Notes: generated by a model not told the origin, from the sequence alone. A DNA stretch of 64,000 nucleotides from Anodontia alba (GCA_964016985.1 OZ024823.1:38607687-38671686), one strand, 5' to 3'. Numbered from the stretch's first letter, positions 11,032 to 24,011 are shown. Program-made: numbers and translations.

Positions 11032-12340
11032 CGTTTAACCCCTTAGTTTCTCAAGTAGACTCTTCCTTTTCTGAATTTGGACACATCCATTGTTGCATAT
11101 AACAATGAATTCCGGGCACTAAGTGAGTATTCTAAATTTCATAAAATCTTGGTTAATTTAGTGATATTCCGAAAAACTAGTTACTGATGAACACAGATAT
11201 CTTCAATATCGTTATCATGTAGGTTGTAAGGGGTGATAACAGTATTCATATAAACTATGGGACTTTCTGATTTGTCTGTTTAACACTAAAGGGATTCTAA
11301 TATCTAAACAAATCTAGCAATATGTAGTTAAGCTATGACACTAAGCTAGCAAAATTTGACTATGAATTGTTTATCCTTAACACATCACTCATAAAAGCAG
11401 CAAACAACATTCTAACCCTTTAAGCGCCTATCACAATTGCAGCAGACTTTTTTTTTTTTTTCTTCAAAGAAAATGAGTCTTGGCAAAGCAGATGATACAC
11501 ATGATATGCCAAGACTTATTTTCTCTGAAAAATAAAAAAAAATTAGAATGTCGTCTGCTTGAAATTTTGCTTTATGGGTTAATATATTTTTTTAACCCGT
11601 TCATCCTTGAGTTTCAGAAATGACTGTTCCATTTCAGAATTTGAAGAAACCCATTTTGCAAATAGGGATTTCATTCAAAAGTCAGTAACAGAATGGCAGA
11701 CCCTGATGAGAAGGCTCAATATGAGCCATTTCATATGTATCTGCACTGTTTGCCAAGGTATCTGTACTGGTCTGCAGGGATGAAAGGTTAAAATTTGCAT
11801 CTGAGAAAGCACAGCTCAGCATTTCATATAAATTGTCTACTAAGGAGGCAGTCCACATGAAAATTCTTAGAATTTGTTTTTTTTAGAATGTTATATGCTA
11901 CAATTCTGAATGGAGCTTTAAGGATTAATACAATGACAGCTTAAGCAATACAAATTCTTAGCAGCAAATAAACTGGGGGAAAGCAGAGGACGTTACTGTG
12001 GCAGGGATAGTAAATATAAATAATTACTGAAACACCTAAATGAACCAAAACACAAATATAGGTCCCTTATTGCATCTGCAGGTAATGAAGGCACAGATCA
12101 GCATGCACAGTCTGATCCAGGCCTCCAATGCCTGTATAGAATGCACTGATCAGACTGCACAGATGCATAGGCTAGCCTGAACCCATGCTGTTTGCATATA
12201 ATGTAAGGACTCCTATTCCCACATTGCATATCATCTGATAAAACCAACAGTAACCTTAAATTGCCAATCACAACTGCAGTAGACAACATTTTATTTTATT
12301 TTTATTATTTTTCGGAGGAATATAAGGCTTGGTATTTCAT
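11032..12340. repeat. Mixed intronic repeats: R fragments, G, R, half F, palindromes
   Basis: 11032-11110 and 11590-11790 carry family R text (TTTCTGAATTTGGAC, CCATTGTTGCA). 11417-11581 is a G copy with CAGATGATACACATGA. 12080-12200 has GCACAGTCTGATCCAGGCC. No exon-like frame. Confidence 0.55.
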
Positions 12341-12790
12341 GCAAATCACATTATGAAAACACGCCTATTCAAATATATAGAAAATTTCACCTTTAAAAAC
12401 TGAAAATTTTCAGATAAAAAAATTCAGATTTTTTACATATTTCTGCTCAAAACATAGATTGTGGGTACTTGTTAGAACTGCCTCACTGAGGCAGTTCTAA
12501 TGAGTACCCATAATCTATGTTTGGAGCAAAAATAAGAAAAATAATGTATACCCCTGTAAACCCCAGTTTTACTATATAAAAGTGGGGTTTAAGGGGGTCA
12601 AAATTATATAGGCGTGTTTTCGTGATGATTTGCTAGGCTCTGCAGATGATTCACATGAAATATCAAGCCTTATTTTCTCTGAAAAATAATAAACATTCAA
12701 AATGTCAAATCCTATTTTTTAGAACAATAAGAAAACTTTTCAAACTTTTATCCGTTTGAATTTTTACCCAGCATGCACAGCGTTTATTCA
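12240..12790. repeat. Family G MITE split by a family C MITE (12347-12629)
   Basis: The G half CAATCACAACTGCAGTAGAC...ATTTCATGCAAATCA is broken at 12346; the C element runs from CATTATGAAAACACGCC to GGCGTGTTTTCGTGATG; then the G second half continues with GCAGATGATTCACATGAAAT. Confidence 0.8.
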
Positions 12791-12965
12791 TGTATTCAAA
12801 GCTTTAAACATTTACCAGTGTCAATGAAATAAAATTACTCAAGCAAAGTACTGTATTTATTTAGAAAATTTTCTTTAAAACCCTCCCCCACAAAAAACAA
12901 CAACCAAAAACAAACTAACAACACAATGAAAACTTCAAATCTGTCACAGAAAATAATTTTAACAC

Positions 12966-13204
12966 TTAACCCTTAAAATGCCAAGAAAACCTGAAAATGC
13001 CGTCTGTTAATGTCCTCTGCTGAATATTCTTGCAAACTTTTCAAACATATTTTTGCACACAGGCAAACAGTGTGGACCCTGATCAGACTGCTCCTAGAGA
13101 AGCAGTCTTATCTGGGTCCACACTGTTTACAAAAATGACTTTTAAAATCACAAGCAGGTGACAAAGCAGACGACAATTGTTGTGATTGGCAGTTTAAGGG
13201 TTAA
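12966..13204. repeat. Family E MITE, full length
   Basis: TTAACCCTTAAAATGCCAAG to GGCAGTTTAAGGGTTAA, with the hairpin GATCAGACTGCTCCTAGAG and its partner. Same organisation as 10788-11031. Confidence 0.9.
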
Positions 13205-13442
13205 TCTGCTGAATTTATGGGGACTGGGTATACCCGGTAGATTTTACACCAATATTTACAAGGGAAACAACTTTGGCAACTTCTTCTTTTGCTTTCTTGT
13301 AAACCAAGCCCCTTCTGAAAAGGGGTCAACCGTACAAAGAAATAGTTTGCTCCCCATGGAAGCAATTTTTTCACTTTTAAAATAGACTACTTTTCAGAAG
13401 GGACATCCACTCTTCTTAAAAAGCAGCAGAAAAACATAGATG

Positions 13443-13800
13443 GAGTGCAAACATAACAAGAGGCCCATGGGCCACAATGCTCACCTGAGTTAACTGCTAT
13501 AAGTTAATCAGGTCATTTACTCATCATTCCGTATCAGCCTGTCAAGTTTCAAGGCAATGTCTTGAACAGTTTTTTGAGCTATCTTGATCTTGCTTACAAG
13601 GTTAAAATGCTGAAAGTTTCAAAGGGCTATAAGTCAAAAAAAAAAAAAAAAATTCAGATTTTTTTTCAAAAGTTAATTGGGTCATCTACTTATCAGCCCA
13701 TTAAGTTTCAATACTACAGCTCAAATAGTTTTTTGAGATATCTTACTTACAAGATTTCATTGCAATTTTTTGCAAAGGGGCATAACTAAACAAGAGGGCC
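13443..13800. repeat. Molluscan-type GGCCCATGGGCC intron repeat
   Basis: CAAGAGGCCCATGGGCCACA...GCTCACCTGAG followed by two degraded ~150-bp units with AAGTTTCAA and TTTTTTGAG. Leads straight into the array at 13805. Confidence 0.5.
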
Positions 13801-13804
13801 AAAA

Positions 13805-15640
13805 TGGCCCTGTATCGCTCACCTAATTACCGGACATGTTTGAATCAATTGGCCTTTTGGTTCAAGAAGTTCAATATTGATTTTCAAGATGGCGGCCATC
13901 TTGGATTTCCAATCAGAACGATTTTTGCTACTTTGATCCACAAGTCTACAAATCTACAGCTACTTCCAATGAAGTTTGGGTCAACACTGCCCTTTTGGTT
14001 CAGGAGAAAAAGTTCAAATAGATTTTCAACATGGCTGCCAGGGCAACCATCTTGGATATTTGATCAGAATGATTTTAGCTATTTTTGATCAACAAGTCAC
14101 CCCGATACTTCCTATCAAAGTTCTAGTCAATGGGCATTTCTATTCAGAGAAGAAATTCAAAAAAGACTTTCAAGATGGCAACTGAGGCGGCCATCTTGTA
14201 TTTCCGATCGGAACGATTTTAGCTATTTTTTATCTACAAGTCACCTTGATTATTCTTATCAAGTTTCAAGTCAATTGGCCTTTTGGTTCAGGAGAAGAAG
14301 CAAAAAAATAGATTTTCAAGATGGCCACCAAGGCGGCCATCTTGGACTTCCGAACAGAACCATTTTAGCTATTTTTGATCCACCATTCACCCCTATGTTT
14401 CCTACTAAGTTTCAAATCAACTGGCCTTTCCGTTCAGGAGAAGAAGCGAAAAATAGATTTTCAAGATGGCCATCATGGCGGCCATCTTGGATTTCCAGTC
14501 AGACCAATTTATTTCTATTTTTGATCAACAAGTCACCCAAAAGCTTCCTACTCAGGTTCGAGTCAATTGGCCTTGCAGTTCAGGAGAAGAGGCGAAAAAT
14601 AGATGGCCGCCATGACCACCATCTTGGATTTCTGATTGGAATGATTTTACTTCTTTTTTATCTACAATTCACCCCGAAGCTTCCTACCCAGTTTCGTGTC
14701 TGTTGGCCTTTCGGTTCAGGAGAAGAAGAGAAAATTAGATTTTCAAAATGGCGGCCATCTTGGAATTCTGATCAGAACAATTTTAGATATTTTTGATCTA
14801 CAAGTCATCCCAATGCTTCCTACCAAGTTTCCAGTCAATTGGCCTTTTGGTTCAGGAGAAGTAGCGAACAATAGATTTTCAAGATGGATTTCAAATCGGA
14901 AAGATTTTAGCTATTTTTGATCTACAAGTCACCCCAATGCTTCCTTCCAATTTTAGAGTCAATTGGCCTTTTGATTCAGGAGAAGAAGCGAAAAATAGAT
15001 TTTCAAGCTGGCTGCCAAGGCAGCCATCTTGGATTTCCGATCCGAACGATTTTAGCTATTTTTTTTATCAACAAATCACCCCAATGCTTCCTACCAAGTT
15101 TCGAGTCAATTGGCCTTTCAGTTCAGGAGAAGAAGCAAAAAATAGATTTTCAAGATGGCCGCCATGGTGGCGATCTTGGATTCCGACAAGGAAGATTTTA
15201 GCTACTTTTGATCTACAAGTCACCCTGATGCTTCCTACCAAGTTTCACGTCAGTTGGCCTTCTTGGACTTCCGATCAGAACCATTTTAGCTATTTTTGAT
15301 CTACCAGTCACCCCTATGTTTCCTACGAAATTTCAAGTCAATTGGCCTTTCAGTTCAGGAGAAGAAGCGAAAAATAGATTTTCAAGATGGCCGCCATTGC
15401 AGCCATCTTGGATTTCCAATTGGAAAGATTTTAGCTATTTTTGATCTACAAGTCACCCAGATGCTTCCTACCAAGTTTCGAGTCCACTGACCCTTTGGTT
15501 CAGGAGAAGAAGCGAAAAATATATCTTGGACTTCCGATCAGGAGGATTTTAGTGGGTTTTTTTTTTTCTTCAAGTCACCCCGATGCTTCCTACCAAGTTT
15601 CGAGTCAATTGGCCCAAGGGTGTAGGAGGAGTAGGCTTTT
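13805..15640. repeat. ~140-bp tandem array with GATGGCGGCCATC palindromes
   Basis: About eleven units, each with TTTTCAAGATGGC...GCCATCTTGGATTTC, GATTTTAGCTATTTTTGATC, CAAGTCACCCC, CTTCCTACCAAGTTTC and CAATTGGCCTTT, GGTTCAGGAGAAGAAGCGAA. Overlapping ORFs in several frames come from the repeat and have no domain. Closed by TAGCTCACCTTGATCACTCC, an inverse of the opening GGTGAGC-type motif. Confidence 0.9.
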
Positions 15641-15821
15641 AAAGCACTTGTTGACGCCGCATGATAGACGACGGACATTGACCAACCACAATAGCTCACC
15701 TTGATCACTCCATGTTCAGGTGAGCCACACTGTGGAAGTGATGGTTTCATGGCTTGAGATATGTCCATTAAAGGCGACCATTTTGTTAGATGTTATGGCA
15801 AAGCTTTAAAGTAGGAAATTT

Positions 15822-16015
15822 GTGAAACGCCAGCAGGTAAAGAAGACCATAAGAAGCACCAGCAGGGAAAGAAGACCATATAAAGCACCAGCAGGGAAAG
15901 AAGACCATATGAAGCACCAGCAGGGAAAGAAGACCACAAGAAGCACCAGCAGGGAAAGAAGACCATATGATTTTCCATCAGGCAAAGAAGACCATGTGAA
16001 GCACCAGCAGGGAAA
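15822..16015. repeat. 29-bp minisatellite, about seven units
   Basis: AGCACCAGCAGGGAAAGAAG plus ACCATATGA repeated at a 29-bp step from about 15826, last unit near 15996. ORFs on both strands across it are artefacts of the repeat. Confidence 0.9.
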
Positions 16016-16349
16016 GAGACCCTTCAGAGCTTGTTTCTTATCAAATTTTAGCTCTGGCAGTGACTTTGTTCAGCCTAGTGGAACCATTTTAGCAATTTTC
16101 GTTAAAAGACATAAGAGGAACATATCTGTGAAATTATTTTGAAATCCTGACAGTGGCTGTAGAGGAGATGTCCTTTGAAAGTTTTTTTCTATTTTCTCAG
16201 CAAAATGTAATTTACCTAAGGATTATGCTTTAATTTGTACCAGATATAAAATGTAGTAAAAAATCAAAATAAAAAATCAATCAATCTATCTATAATAGCA
16301 AAACCAACTTCTGATATCCTGAACATGCAGACAGTTTAAAGTCTGACTT

Positions 16350-17180
16350 AACCCTTCAAATACCAATCACAACTGCAGCAGATGGCATTCTGAAATTTTT
16401 TTCTTTTTTTTTTCTTTTCATTTTTTTGAAAAAAAAAAAATAAGGCTTGAAATTCCATGTGAATGGTCTGCTAGGCAGATGATTCACATGAAATATCAAG
16501 TCTTATTATCACTGAAAAATAAAAATAATATTTCAGAAAGTAGTCTGCTACAATTTAGCTTGGACATTCAACACTTAATTAAAGTAACCAATTTTGCAAA
16601 GGGAGACAACTTGATTTTCTTTGCAAAACTGCTTACTTCCCTTCTTTACTTTGGTCATTTGTCCTTTTTTCTGCCTGTTTATTCATGGTATTTACAGTAA
16701 AATGATGATATGAACTGTATAAAGATAAAGACTGTCTTCAAGTAGATGCCAAAAGCAAAAATTCAGATCATCCTGAACATCCATGCAGCCTCATCTGGGC
16801 CTTCATTACCCATAGCTCCTGACAAGGTGCTGTTTTTCCAAGGAAAATATATTAAGAGTTTTCTTATTTTTCCATGAAAACATAGGTTGTTGGTACTCAT
16901 TAGAAGCGCTTTGCTGAGCTGCTTTTAATGAGTACCCACAGCATATGTTTTCGAGCAGAAATAAGGAAAATATTCACATGGACACCTTTCTTACCTAAAG
17001 CTATGTATATAGAGTTTATTCATTCTCCTATTATAAATATGGGATTTATAAACGGAGGGAGGTAAAAAAAATCCGATAAAGAAACGAGTGCGAAGCACGA
17101 GTTTCTTTATCAGATTTTTTTTACCTCCCGAGGTTTATTAAATCCCATATTTAAAATAGGAGAATTGAATAAACTGTATA
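16350..17180. repeat. G MITE, A MITE and a 150-bp near-perfect palindrome
   Basis: 16351-16570: family G with GCAGATGATTCACATGAAAT. 16850-17010: family A hairpin. 17018-17170: a long inverted repeat, ATATGGGATTTATAAAC / GTTTATTAAATCCCATAT, with loop CGAGTGCGAAGCACGAG. Confidence 0.75.
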
Positions 17181-17674
17181 TTACATGCATTTCGCCGCAA
17201 TAGAGTACACCATTTAAGAGGCTTTTGTGGCAAGTCTAGTCTGCCAGTTTGTTTACGCTGTCATTTCTATTTTGGTCGGCGTAGTAATAAATAATATATT
17301 TAGGATAGCTTTTGTTTTTATCCTAAATGATATTGACAGCAGGGTCAAAATCTAGGCTGTTCATATGTTACAAAAAAAAAAAGTAGTTCCGGTTAAAGAG
17401 ATTTATTTCCCCGGCTAAGAGGAAATATTTCTTCTTAGAAAACAAGGAAAATACCAGTTTTATGTTTGGTAGAAATCATGGTATTTCTTGGTTATGCATG
17501 TAATATTCTAAAGTATCCAATGATACTGTAAGCAGGCAGTGAGGTCTCCTGAACAGACTGCATGGATAATACAGCCACTGTCTTCTGGCTGTTTGCTGTC
17601 CCCAGCTGCCTTGAAGAGACCTTTTTACTTGACACAGCCAATGAACTGCAGCATGCAAACATGGCATTTAACGC

Positions 17675-18436
17675 AAATGGATACACTTTCAGGGGAGGCA
17701 ACTTTGTCAAAAATGTTTCACTTCCCTTCTGAAAAGGGGTCTACTCTACAAGAACAGAAATTTGCTCCCCTTGGGAGCAAATTCCTTCTTTTTAGAGTAG
17801 ACCCCTTTTCAGAAGGAATTTGGCATGGAGGAAACTAAACAGGAAGTCATATTTTCTCGCTTGTAGAATATGGCAAAAAATCCACCAAATGTATCCGGTC
17901 CCCTTAACCCATTTTAGTCTGGAGACCCCCAAAAGGGTAACTGGCAAACACAGCAGACCCAGATCAGATGCCACAGAATGCAGCATCTGATCAGAGTCTC
18001 CACTGTTTGCAAATAGTTTAGCCATTTTTCTCAAGGGCTATCTAAATCACATAGCCTGATATACCTCGTTGGAATTCAACTCTTCTCGGTGGCTCAGTTG
18101 GATGCGCCGTCCGACTGGAGACCAGGAGGTCGCAGGTTCAACCCAAGCCGAGGTCGGCAACATTCTTTCGTGGGGACTGATCATGAAATATTTTCTACGG
18201 TCATTCTCTCCCTTCCAATGATTCAAGAAGGGCAGTTGTCAGTTTCTGGCGAAATAATGTGCACTATACTGGTTAACCGCTTAGAGGACTAAGCCTGCCC
18301 AGTAAACGTGTGGTTAGGCAAATTGACTGCACTCGACATGACCCCACTCGGTTGATTGGGCCGTAAAACCTCAACACAAATAAACAAACTTCTAATATAT
18401 AATGTGGGGGAGTTTATTCAGTCTAAAATGGGTTAA
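17675..18436. repeat. Family P MITE then family H MITE carrying a SINE
   Basis: P: 17675-17903 with paired arms around GCTCCCCTTGGGAGC. H: TTAACCCATTTTAGTCTGG at 17904 to CTAAAATGGGTTAA at 18436, interrupted by SINE copy 2 (18085-18390). Confidence 0.85.
18085..18390 (+). repeat. tRNA-derived SINE, copy 2
   Basis: Head on the + strand: GGTGGCTCAGTTGGATGCG (A-box), then GGTCGCAGGTTCAACCC (B-box), body ending in CCTCAACACAAATAAAC. It is inserted in a family H MITE. Confidence 0.85.
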
Positions 18437-18479
18437 AAGTTTTTTGTTTTTTTGTAACACTCTCAAATCTTATAGCTCC

Positions 18480-19450
18480 AGATAAGAGGGGTAGCTACAT
18501 TAAAGTTTTCATATTTCTCCATGAAAACATATGTTGTGGGTATTCATTAGAAGTGCCTCGATGAGGTGCTTCTAATGAGTACCACAACATAATTATGTTT
18601 TTATGGAGAAATGAGAAAAATACCATTACTTTTCAGTTGAAAACAGTGCCTAATCAGTTGAAAACAGTGCCTAATCTGGAGCTATGTATCTCTAATCAAA
18701 CTAAGTTAGGCTCTCTATCTCTATACTGTAAAATACAACAAATAACATGGGGAAAAAGCATTTGGAAATAACAAATCATTCTATCCTGGCACTTACCTAC
18801 AGAACCACTGTCTGTAATATCAAAATTTTAAGTATTTATTATTAAAAATTAAAAGGCTACCAAAATAAAACTACTGTCATTCTGATGTGGTAGGTGCATA
18901 GCTAGAGATAAGCTGTTTATTTATTTATTTATTTATTTTTTTTTTTTTTGGGGGGGGGGGGGGGGGGTTCTCTTTTTTTTTCCAACCAAAAATTACTGAT
19001 ATTTTTCTTATTTCTCAGTGAAAACATGTTGTGGGTACTCATTAATAGTGCCTCACCAAAACACTTCTATTGAGTACCCACAACATGTGTTTTCACGATG
19101 AAATGAAGATATATGTTGTGGGTACTCATTAGAAGCTCCTTGGCAAGATGCTTCTAATGAGTAACCACAACATATCTTTTCACAGAGAAATAAGAAAAAT
19201 ATTACATGGATACCCACTCTTATCTGGAGACATGGGTAAGAGTCTAGTGCTTTACTCAAAAGACTAAGGTATGCAAAATAGTTTTATCAGGCAGTACACT
19301 GCCAAAGGGAGATCATTCTGACCAGAAAAGTATTTGTCTCTCTTTTCACAGGAGGCTATTCATAAAGGAAAAGAACAATGTTCCCTGGGAGCAAATTCTT
19401 TCCTTTATGAATGGGACCCCTTTCAGAAGCAGTTCATATCCCAGGGAAAT
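18480..19450. repeat. Family A MITEs, low-complexity tract, P fragment
   Basis: A copies at 18480-18690 and 19010-19235 (the second duplicated inside). 18914-18968 is a TTTA/poly-T/poly-G run. 19300-19440 has P-like TTCACAGGAGG...TTTATGAATGGG arms. Confidence 0.7.
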
Positions 19451-19729
19451 AAATTCTAGTCTGCTGGAAGTTGTCTCCCTTTGAAACAGAATGCAAAAAA
19501 GTTTTGAGTATTCTCCCTTAGTTGTAATGAAAGACTTGTATCTTTATTGTCTGTGGAATAATATTTGTATTTGTTTCAATGGTTTAAAAACTGAAAAATT
19601 AAAATGTTTGATTTTCCCAGCTGAAAACAATTGGCTGTAATTATAGTGAAACTGATTCCCAATCTCAAAAGATCAATAGTAAAAGAAAAAATTATTTGAA
19701 CCAGTGCTTGACAAAACCTATAATTAAAC

Positions 19730-20263
19730 TTGTGTGATCAGTGAAGACTCAGATCAGCCTGCGCATCCACACAGTCTGATCAGAGTCTTCGCTGATTGCG
19801 TGTGTCTTCTAAAGACTTGGGGCTATCCAAAGAGGGATAAACAAGAACCCTTGCCATACTGGGTGGATGTACAGGCTGCTCCGAGTCTTTGCTTGTCACA
19901 CAGGTCTTATTGTAGGTTTTGTTGTACGCTGGCTGGTTTATCTTTTTTTCCTTCAATAAATACAGGAACATGGCTGGGCAACCAAAGCATAGGAAAACAT
20001 ACATTACGAAAACACACCTATTCAAATATATTGAAAATTTCACCACAAAAAAAACTGAAAGTTTTCAGATAAAAATTCTGATATTTTTCATATTTCTCCT
20101 CAAAACATAGATTGTGGGTATTTGTTAGAATACCCACAATCTATGTTTTTGAGCAGAAATAAGAAAAATAATGTATACCCCTGTAAACCCCAGTTTTACT
20201 ATATATAAAAGTGGGGTTTAATGGGGGGTTAAAATTATATAGTTATGTTTGCGTGATGTAGTA
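19730..20263. repeat. Family O repeat followed by family C MITE
   Basis: O: GACTCAGATCAGCCTGC...CTTCGCTGAT...GGTGGATGTACAGGCTG, also at 54630-54840. C: ACATTACGAAAACACACC (20002) to ATGTTTGCGTGATG (about 20257) with the ATAGATTGTGGGTA hairpin. Confidence 0.75.
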
Positions 20264-20681
20264 TGAACACAAAAGGCCCAATTGCAAGCACTGCAGGCTT
20301 GAAGCTTGACTAGGTGGTAAAAACATTAAAGATATTTGTAACATGTTAACTTGAAAAGCATTTCCTAAGGAGACATTTCACATGAAATGTCAAGCTCTCT
20401 TTTTTTCTGGAAAAATAAAACAAAATTAAAAAAAATTAACACCATCTGCTAAAATTTATTCTGAATTAAATCATACGAATGGCCAAGTATGATTTTCAAG
20501 CACATGCTTCTACAACTGTCATGCTCTATAAATATCCTTCACATTTTATATACATGTATCGATCACCCTTGCGTAACTCCTAACAGGCTGCTAAAATCTT
20601 AGCCACCCCATACATATATTGAATAATTTGCATAATGCCTAACAGGCTGCTACAATCTTAGCCATGGCATTCATATATTAA

Positions 20682-21096
20682 CCCTTACCCTGCTGAACCC
20701 AGATATACCCTGCCTTTACAAACAGTGTAGATCCAGAAGCCAACTGATCTGGCTCTGCACTGTTTGTCATTCAGTATATGAATTTATACGCCACAACCTC
20801 TTTATAACACTATTGTTGGGGTCCATAGCATAAACCGTGTTAGTTAAACAACCGTGTTATATCCAAACAAAAATGTATAGATTATATTGAAAAATGACCA
20901 TTTATGGTCATTTTTCAATATAATCTATATATTTTGGGATCCATCCTTGAACCGTGTTATATCCAAAACCGTGTTATAACGAACCGTGTTATAAAGAGGT
21001 TGTAGTGTATCAATAATCTGGATTAAGTAATCTGATTTGCTGACAGTTAGAAGTGGGCACGGCATCTTAATTTATTCAGCATGACAAAGGGGTTAA
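20682..21096. repeat. Family D MITE with a nested AACCTCTTTATAACAC MITE
   Basis: D halves: TTAACCCTTACCCTGCTGAA ... GCATGACAAAGGGGTTAA. Nested at about 20790-21010: ACAACCTCTTTATAACAC to GTGTTATAAAGAGGTTGT, with AAAAATGACCATTTATGGTC at its centre. Confidence 0.85.
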
Positions 21097-21227
21097 AAAC
21101 CAGCACCATTAGTATCTACACATTATTTGAGCCAGATCACAAAAAAGGGACTGTATATCACATCAGCAAACAGAGAAGACCTATATCAGCTTGTAGATTC
21201 TGCTTGATTAACCCTCAAAGCACTATT

Positions 21228-21772
21228 TTAACCCATTGTATACTGATTTGTTTGTTTGTGTTGAGATTTTATGGCCCAATCAACCCAATGGGGTCATGTC
21301 GAGCGCGGTCAGTTTACCTAGCCACACGTTTACTGGGCAGGCTTAGTCCTCTAAGCTGTTAACCAGTATTGTGCACACTCTTTCGCCAGAAACTGACAAC
21401 TTGAATCAGCGGAAGGGAGAGAATGACCGTAGAAAGTATTTCATGATCAATCTCCACGAAAGAATGTTGCCGACCTCGGTTGGGGTTACACCCGTGACCT
21501 CCTGGTCTCCAGTTGGACAGTGCATCCAACTGAGCCACCGAGACCGGCTCCATTGTATACTAAATAGACTCTCCCACACTATCTATTGGAAGAGTCCAAT
21601 TTCAATTTTAGGTACTTCCGGCTATGAGATTTACATAATCCTAGAGAAAAATGGCTAAACTGTTTGCAAACAGTGGAGACCCTGATCAGATGCCATGTTC
21701 TGCGGTGTCTGATCTGGGTCTGCACTGTTTGCCAATTACCCTTTTACGGGTCTCCCGACTACAATGGGTTAA
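21228..21772. repeat. Family H MITE split by SINE copy 3
   Basis: TTAACCCATTGTATACT at the left, then the SINE, then the rest of H with GTTTGCAAACAGTGGAGACC and its partner, ending TACAATGGGTTAA. Confidence 0.88.
21245..21549 (-). repeat. tRNA-derived SINE, copy 3
   Basis: Minus-strand head with A- and B-box-like text, and the body as in copies 1, 2 and 4. Exact 12-bp target duplication CCATTGTATACT at 21233-21244 and 21550-21561. Confidence 0.92.
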
Positions 21773-21779
21773 ATATTAG

Positions 21780-22669
21780 CAGAAGACATATTCTTTTTTT
21801 CTTTTTTTAAGAAAGTAAGACTTGACATTTCAAGTGAATCATCTCCACAGAATATGATTCACACGAAATAAAAAACCTTCTTTTCTGGGAAAAATATGAA
21901 AAATATCACTAAATTTTAACCTTTTAATTTTGTGATAAGCATATGAAAGGTTAACCCTTAAAGCGCCAAGAAAACCTGCATCTGAAAATGTCATCTGTTT
22001 ATGTCGTCTGCTGAATATTCTTGCAAACTTTTCAAACCTATTTTTGCATACAGGCAAACAGTGTGGACCCAGATCAGACTGCTCCTGAAGGAGCAGTCTG
22101 ATCTGGGTCCACCGTTTGCAGAAATGACTTTTAAAGTAACTGGCAGAAGACAAAGCAGACGACAATAGTTGTGACTGGCGCTTTAAGGGTTAAGACTTTA
22201 ATACTTAGCATGCTGGGTAGAAGTTTCAGCAGACGACACTTTGAAATATTTTCTTGTCCTTTTTCTCAGAAAATAGTGTCTGATATTCTATGCAAATTGT
22301 CTCTGAAGGAGACAATTTGCATGAAATGTCAAACCCTATTTTTCCCTGGGAATGATGAGAAAAATATCATAAATCTGTTGTCTGCTGAACCCAGAGAATG
22401 CTATAGGTGAATCATACCCCACAGCAAGTCTGGATACAGTGGTATCTAATTTAACACTTAACATGCTATGGTCAAATTCAGCAGACAACAAACTGATTAT
22501 ATATATTTTTTTCTTATTTTTCCTATAAAATAGGATCTGACACTTCACGCAAATTGTCTCCTAAGAAGACAATTTGTGCGAAATGTCAAATCCTATTTTC
22601 TAGGAAAAATAAGAAAAATATTTTAATATGTCGTCTGCTGAAATTCTTACCCGGCATGCTAAGTGTTAG
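21780..22669. repeat. F, E, F, F MITE cluster
   Basis: F-like 21780-21950; E 21951-22193 with TTAA ends; F 22192-22396; F 22451-22669. Each F has the hairpin CAAATTGTCTCC / GGAGACAATTTG flanked by GCAGACGACA-type arms. The cluster ends 88 bp from exon w17. Confidence 0.85.
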
Positions 22670-22757
22670 AGACTGATCTGGATCTTTAATGTTTGCACAA
22701 GTACTAAGGCTCTATTTACTGATATGGCCCGCTCAAAGACATAGCCACCCCACTTAC

Positions 22758-22901
22758 CTGCTGGGTTCATGCAGACATGGCCACATCCATTGCTGCAGCA
22801 TTTGGAATCACCAGCACAATCACCATCATTATTACATTCCTCCCAGCACAGCCCCACGTTGCCCTCTTCCAGTCTCGGACATTCTCCTGTTTTCACCGTC
22901 A
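22758..22901 (-). CDS. Exon w17: WAP domain (closing the WAP/FN3 block)
   Basis: 144 bp, phase 1-1, acceptor GTTTCAG, donor GTAAGT. Reads T-V-K-T-G-E-C-P-R-L, G-L-C-W-E-E-C, G-D-C-A-G-D-S-K-C-C-S-N-G-C-G-H-V-C-M-N-P: eight cysteines in WAP order. More diverged than the three paired WAPs and not followed by an FN3. The next intron (6854-22757, 15.9 kb) is the largest in the window. Confidence 0.93.
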
Positions 22902-23139
22902 CTGAAACATTAAATTTTCAAGTTTTACTTTAAACTGAAAACTATTTTGAAATGCTCTGATAATAAAGACCTTCACAGAAATGTGCTTGACATTTTCTTC
23001 AAATCATATAGGGACCGAAATTTTACTAAAGCTATATAGCCTTTTAGGGAAGGGAGACATACTCAATTTTAACAGTTGCCTCCCCCTGAAAGTGTATTTA
23101 TTTGGCTTAAATCCATCAAGATAAGCCCTTACCGATAAA

Positions 23140-23940
23140 GACAGAAGCAGTCTGATCAGGGTCTATTCTGTTTGCCATTCCACTAAGTATTTTAAGAAAC
23201 AACTGCTTAAAACGCAGTATTTAGGCAAAAAAAAGTATGGAATGAAGTGTTGGAAATTTTAAGACATTAACTGTAACTCTCATATCTCAAAACTGATGAC
23301 TTCTACCACTGTAAGAATTTATTTGTGACTGATAATATCTTATCAGGAATTATTTGTCTTTTCTGTTTCTTGTCTTTTCTGTTTCTATGCTTTGTTTTCA
23401 AGTATTACTATGCAATTAATTTTAGGGACACATATGGGTCTGACCTATGCTATTTCTACACTAAACTGAATTTTTAGAGAATTTTTATTGGAAAATATTT
23501 TTGCTTGTCTTACTTGGTTTTTAATTATTGATGTTCCACAAAAATAATGTAAAAAAATTCAGATTTTTTGAACAGGTGGAACTTGTTAAAAACCTGCAAC
23601 TAAACTACATACCCTATAAATCTTTGCATACTTTGCAGCCATTTTTACTATGGGAAAGTTGAAGATAATTAGAATTTTTTTAAAAAACAATGAATAGAAC
23701 GTAATTTTGTAGTTATGACAAATGATTTTGCACTGAATCAAGTTTGTAAATTTACTTATTTAGATTAAAGCGCCGTACAAAAAATGACTTTCTGAAAGCA
23801 GAGCAAGTCAAATTTTATACAGGACAACATTGATTAAGTTTGCTTTATATTCCCTAATAGTTCCACTAATATCTCAAACTATTGTTATCTCAAGTGAAAA
23901 TTCAGTGCCTTGGAGTTTCAGATAACAAGAGGCCACTGTA
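23140..23940. repeat. J fragment and unclassified intron
   Basis: 23140-23270 keeps only one arm of a J hairpin (AGCAGTCTGATCAGGGTCTA). 23280-23860 shows no feature I recognise. 23870-23935 has GTTATCTCAAG and a partner, as in pogo-like ends. Confidence 0.45.
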
Positions 23941-24011
23941 TTTAGGATAATTATGATATGTAAAACAAGTCTCAAAGGACTCAACTATTCTATATCAAGT
24001 CACATACAAAA

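Noticed and set aside
13804..15704. Series of 60-170 residue plus-strand ORFs with similar text
   Set aside because: They follow the ~140-bp tandem repeat in all frames, have no domain, and neighbouring units break the frame.
15793..16142. Lys- or Trp/Cys-rich ORFs on both strands
   Set aside because: Product of the 29-bp minisatellite.
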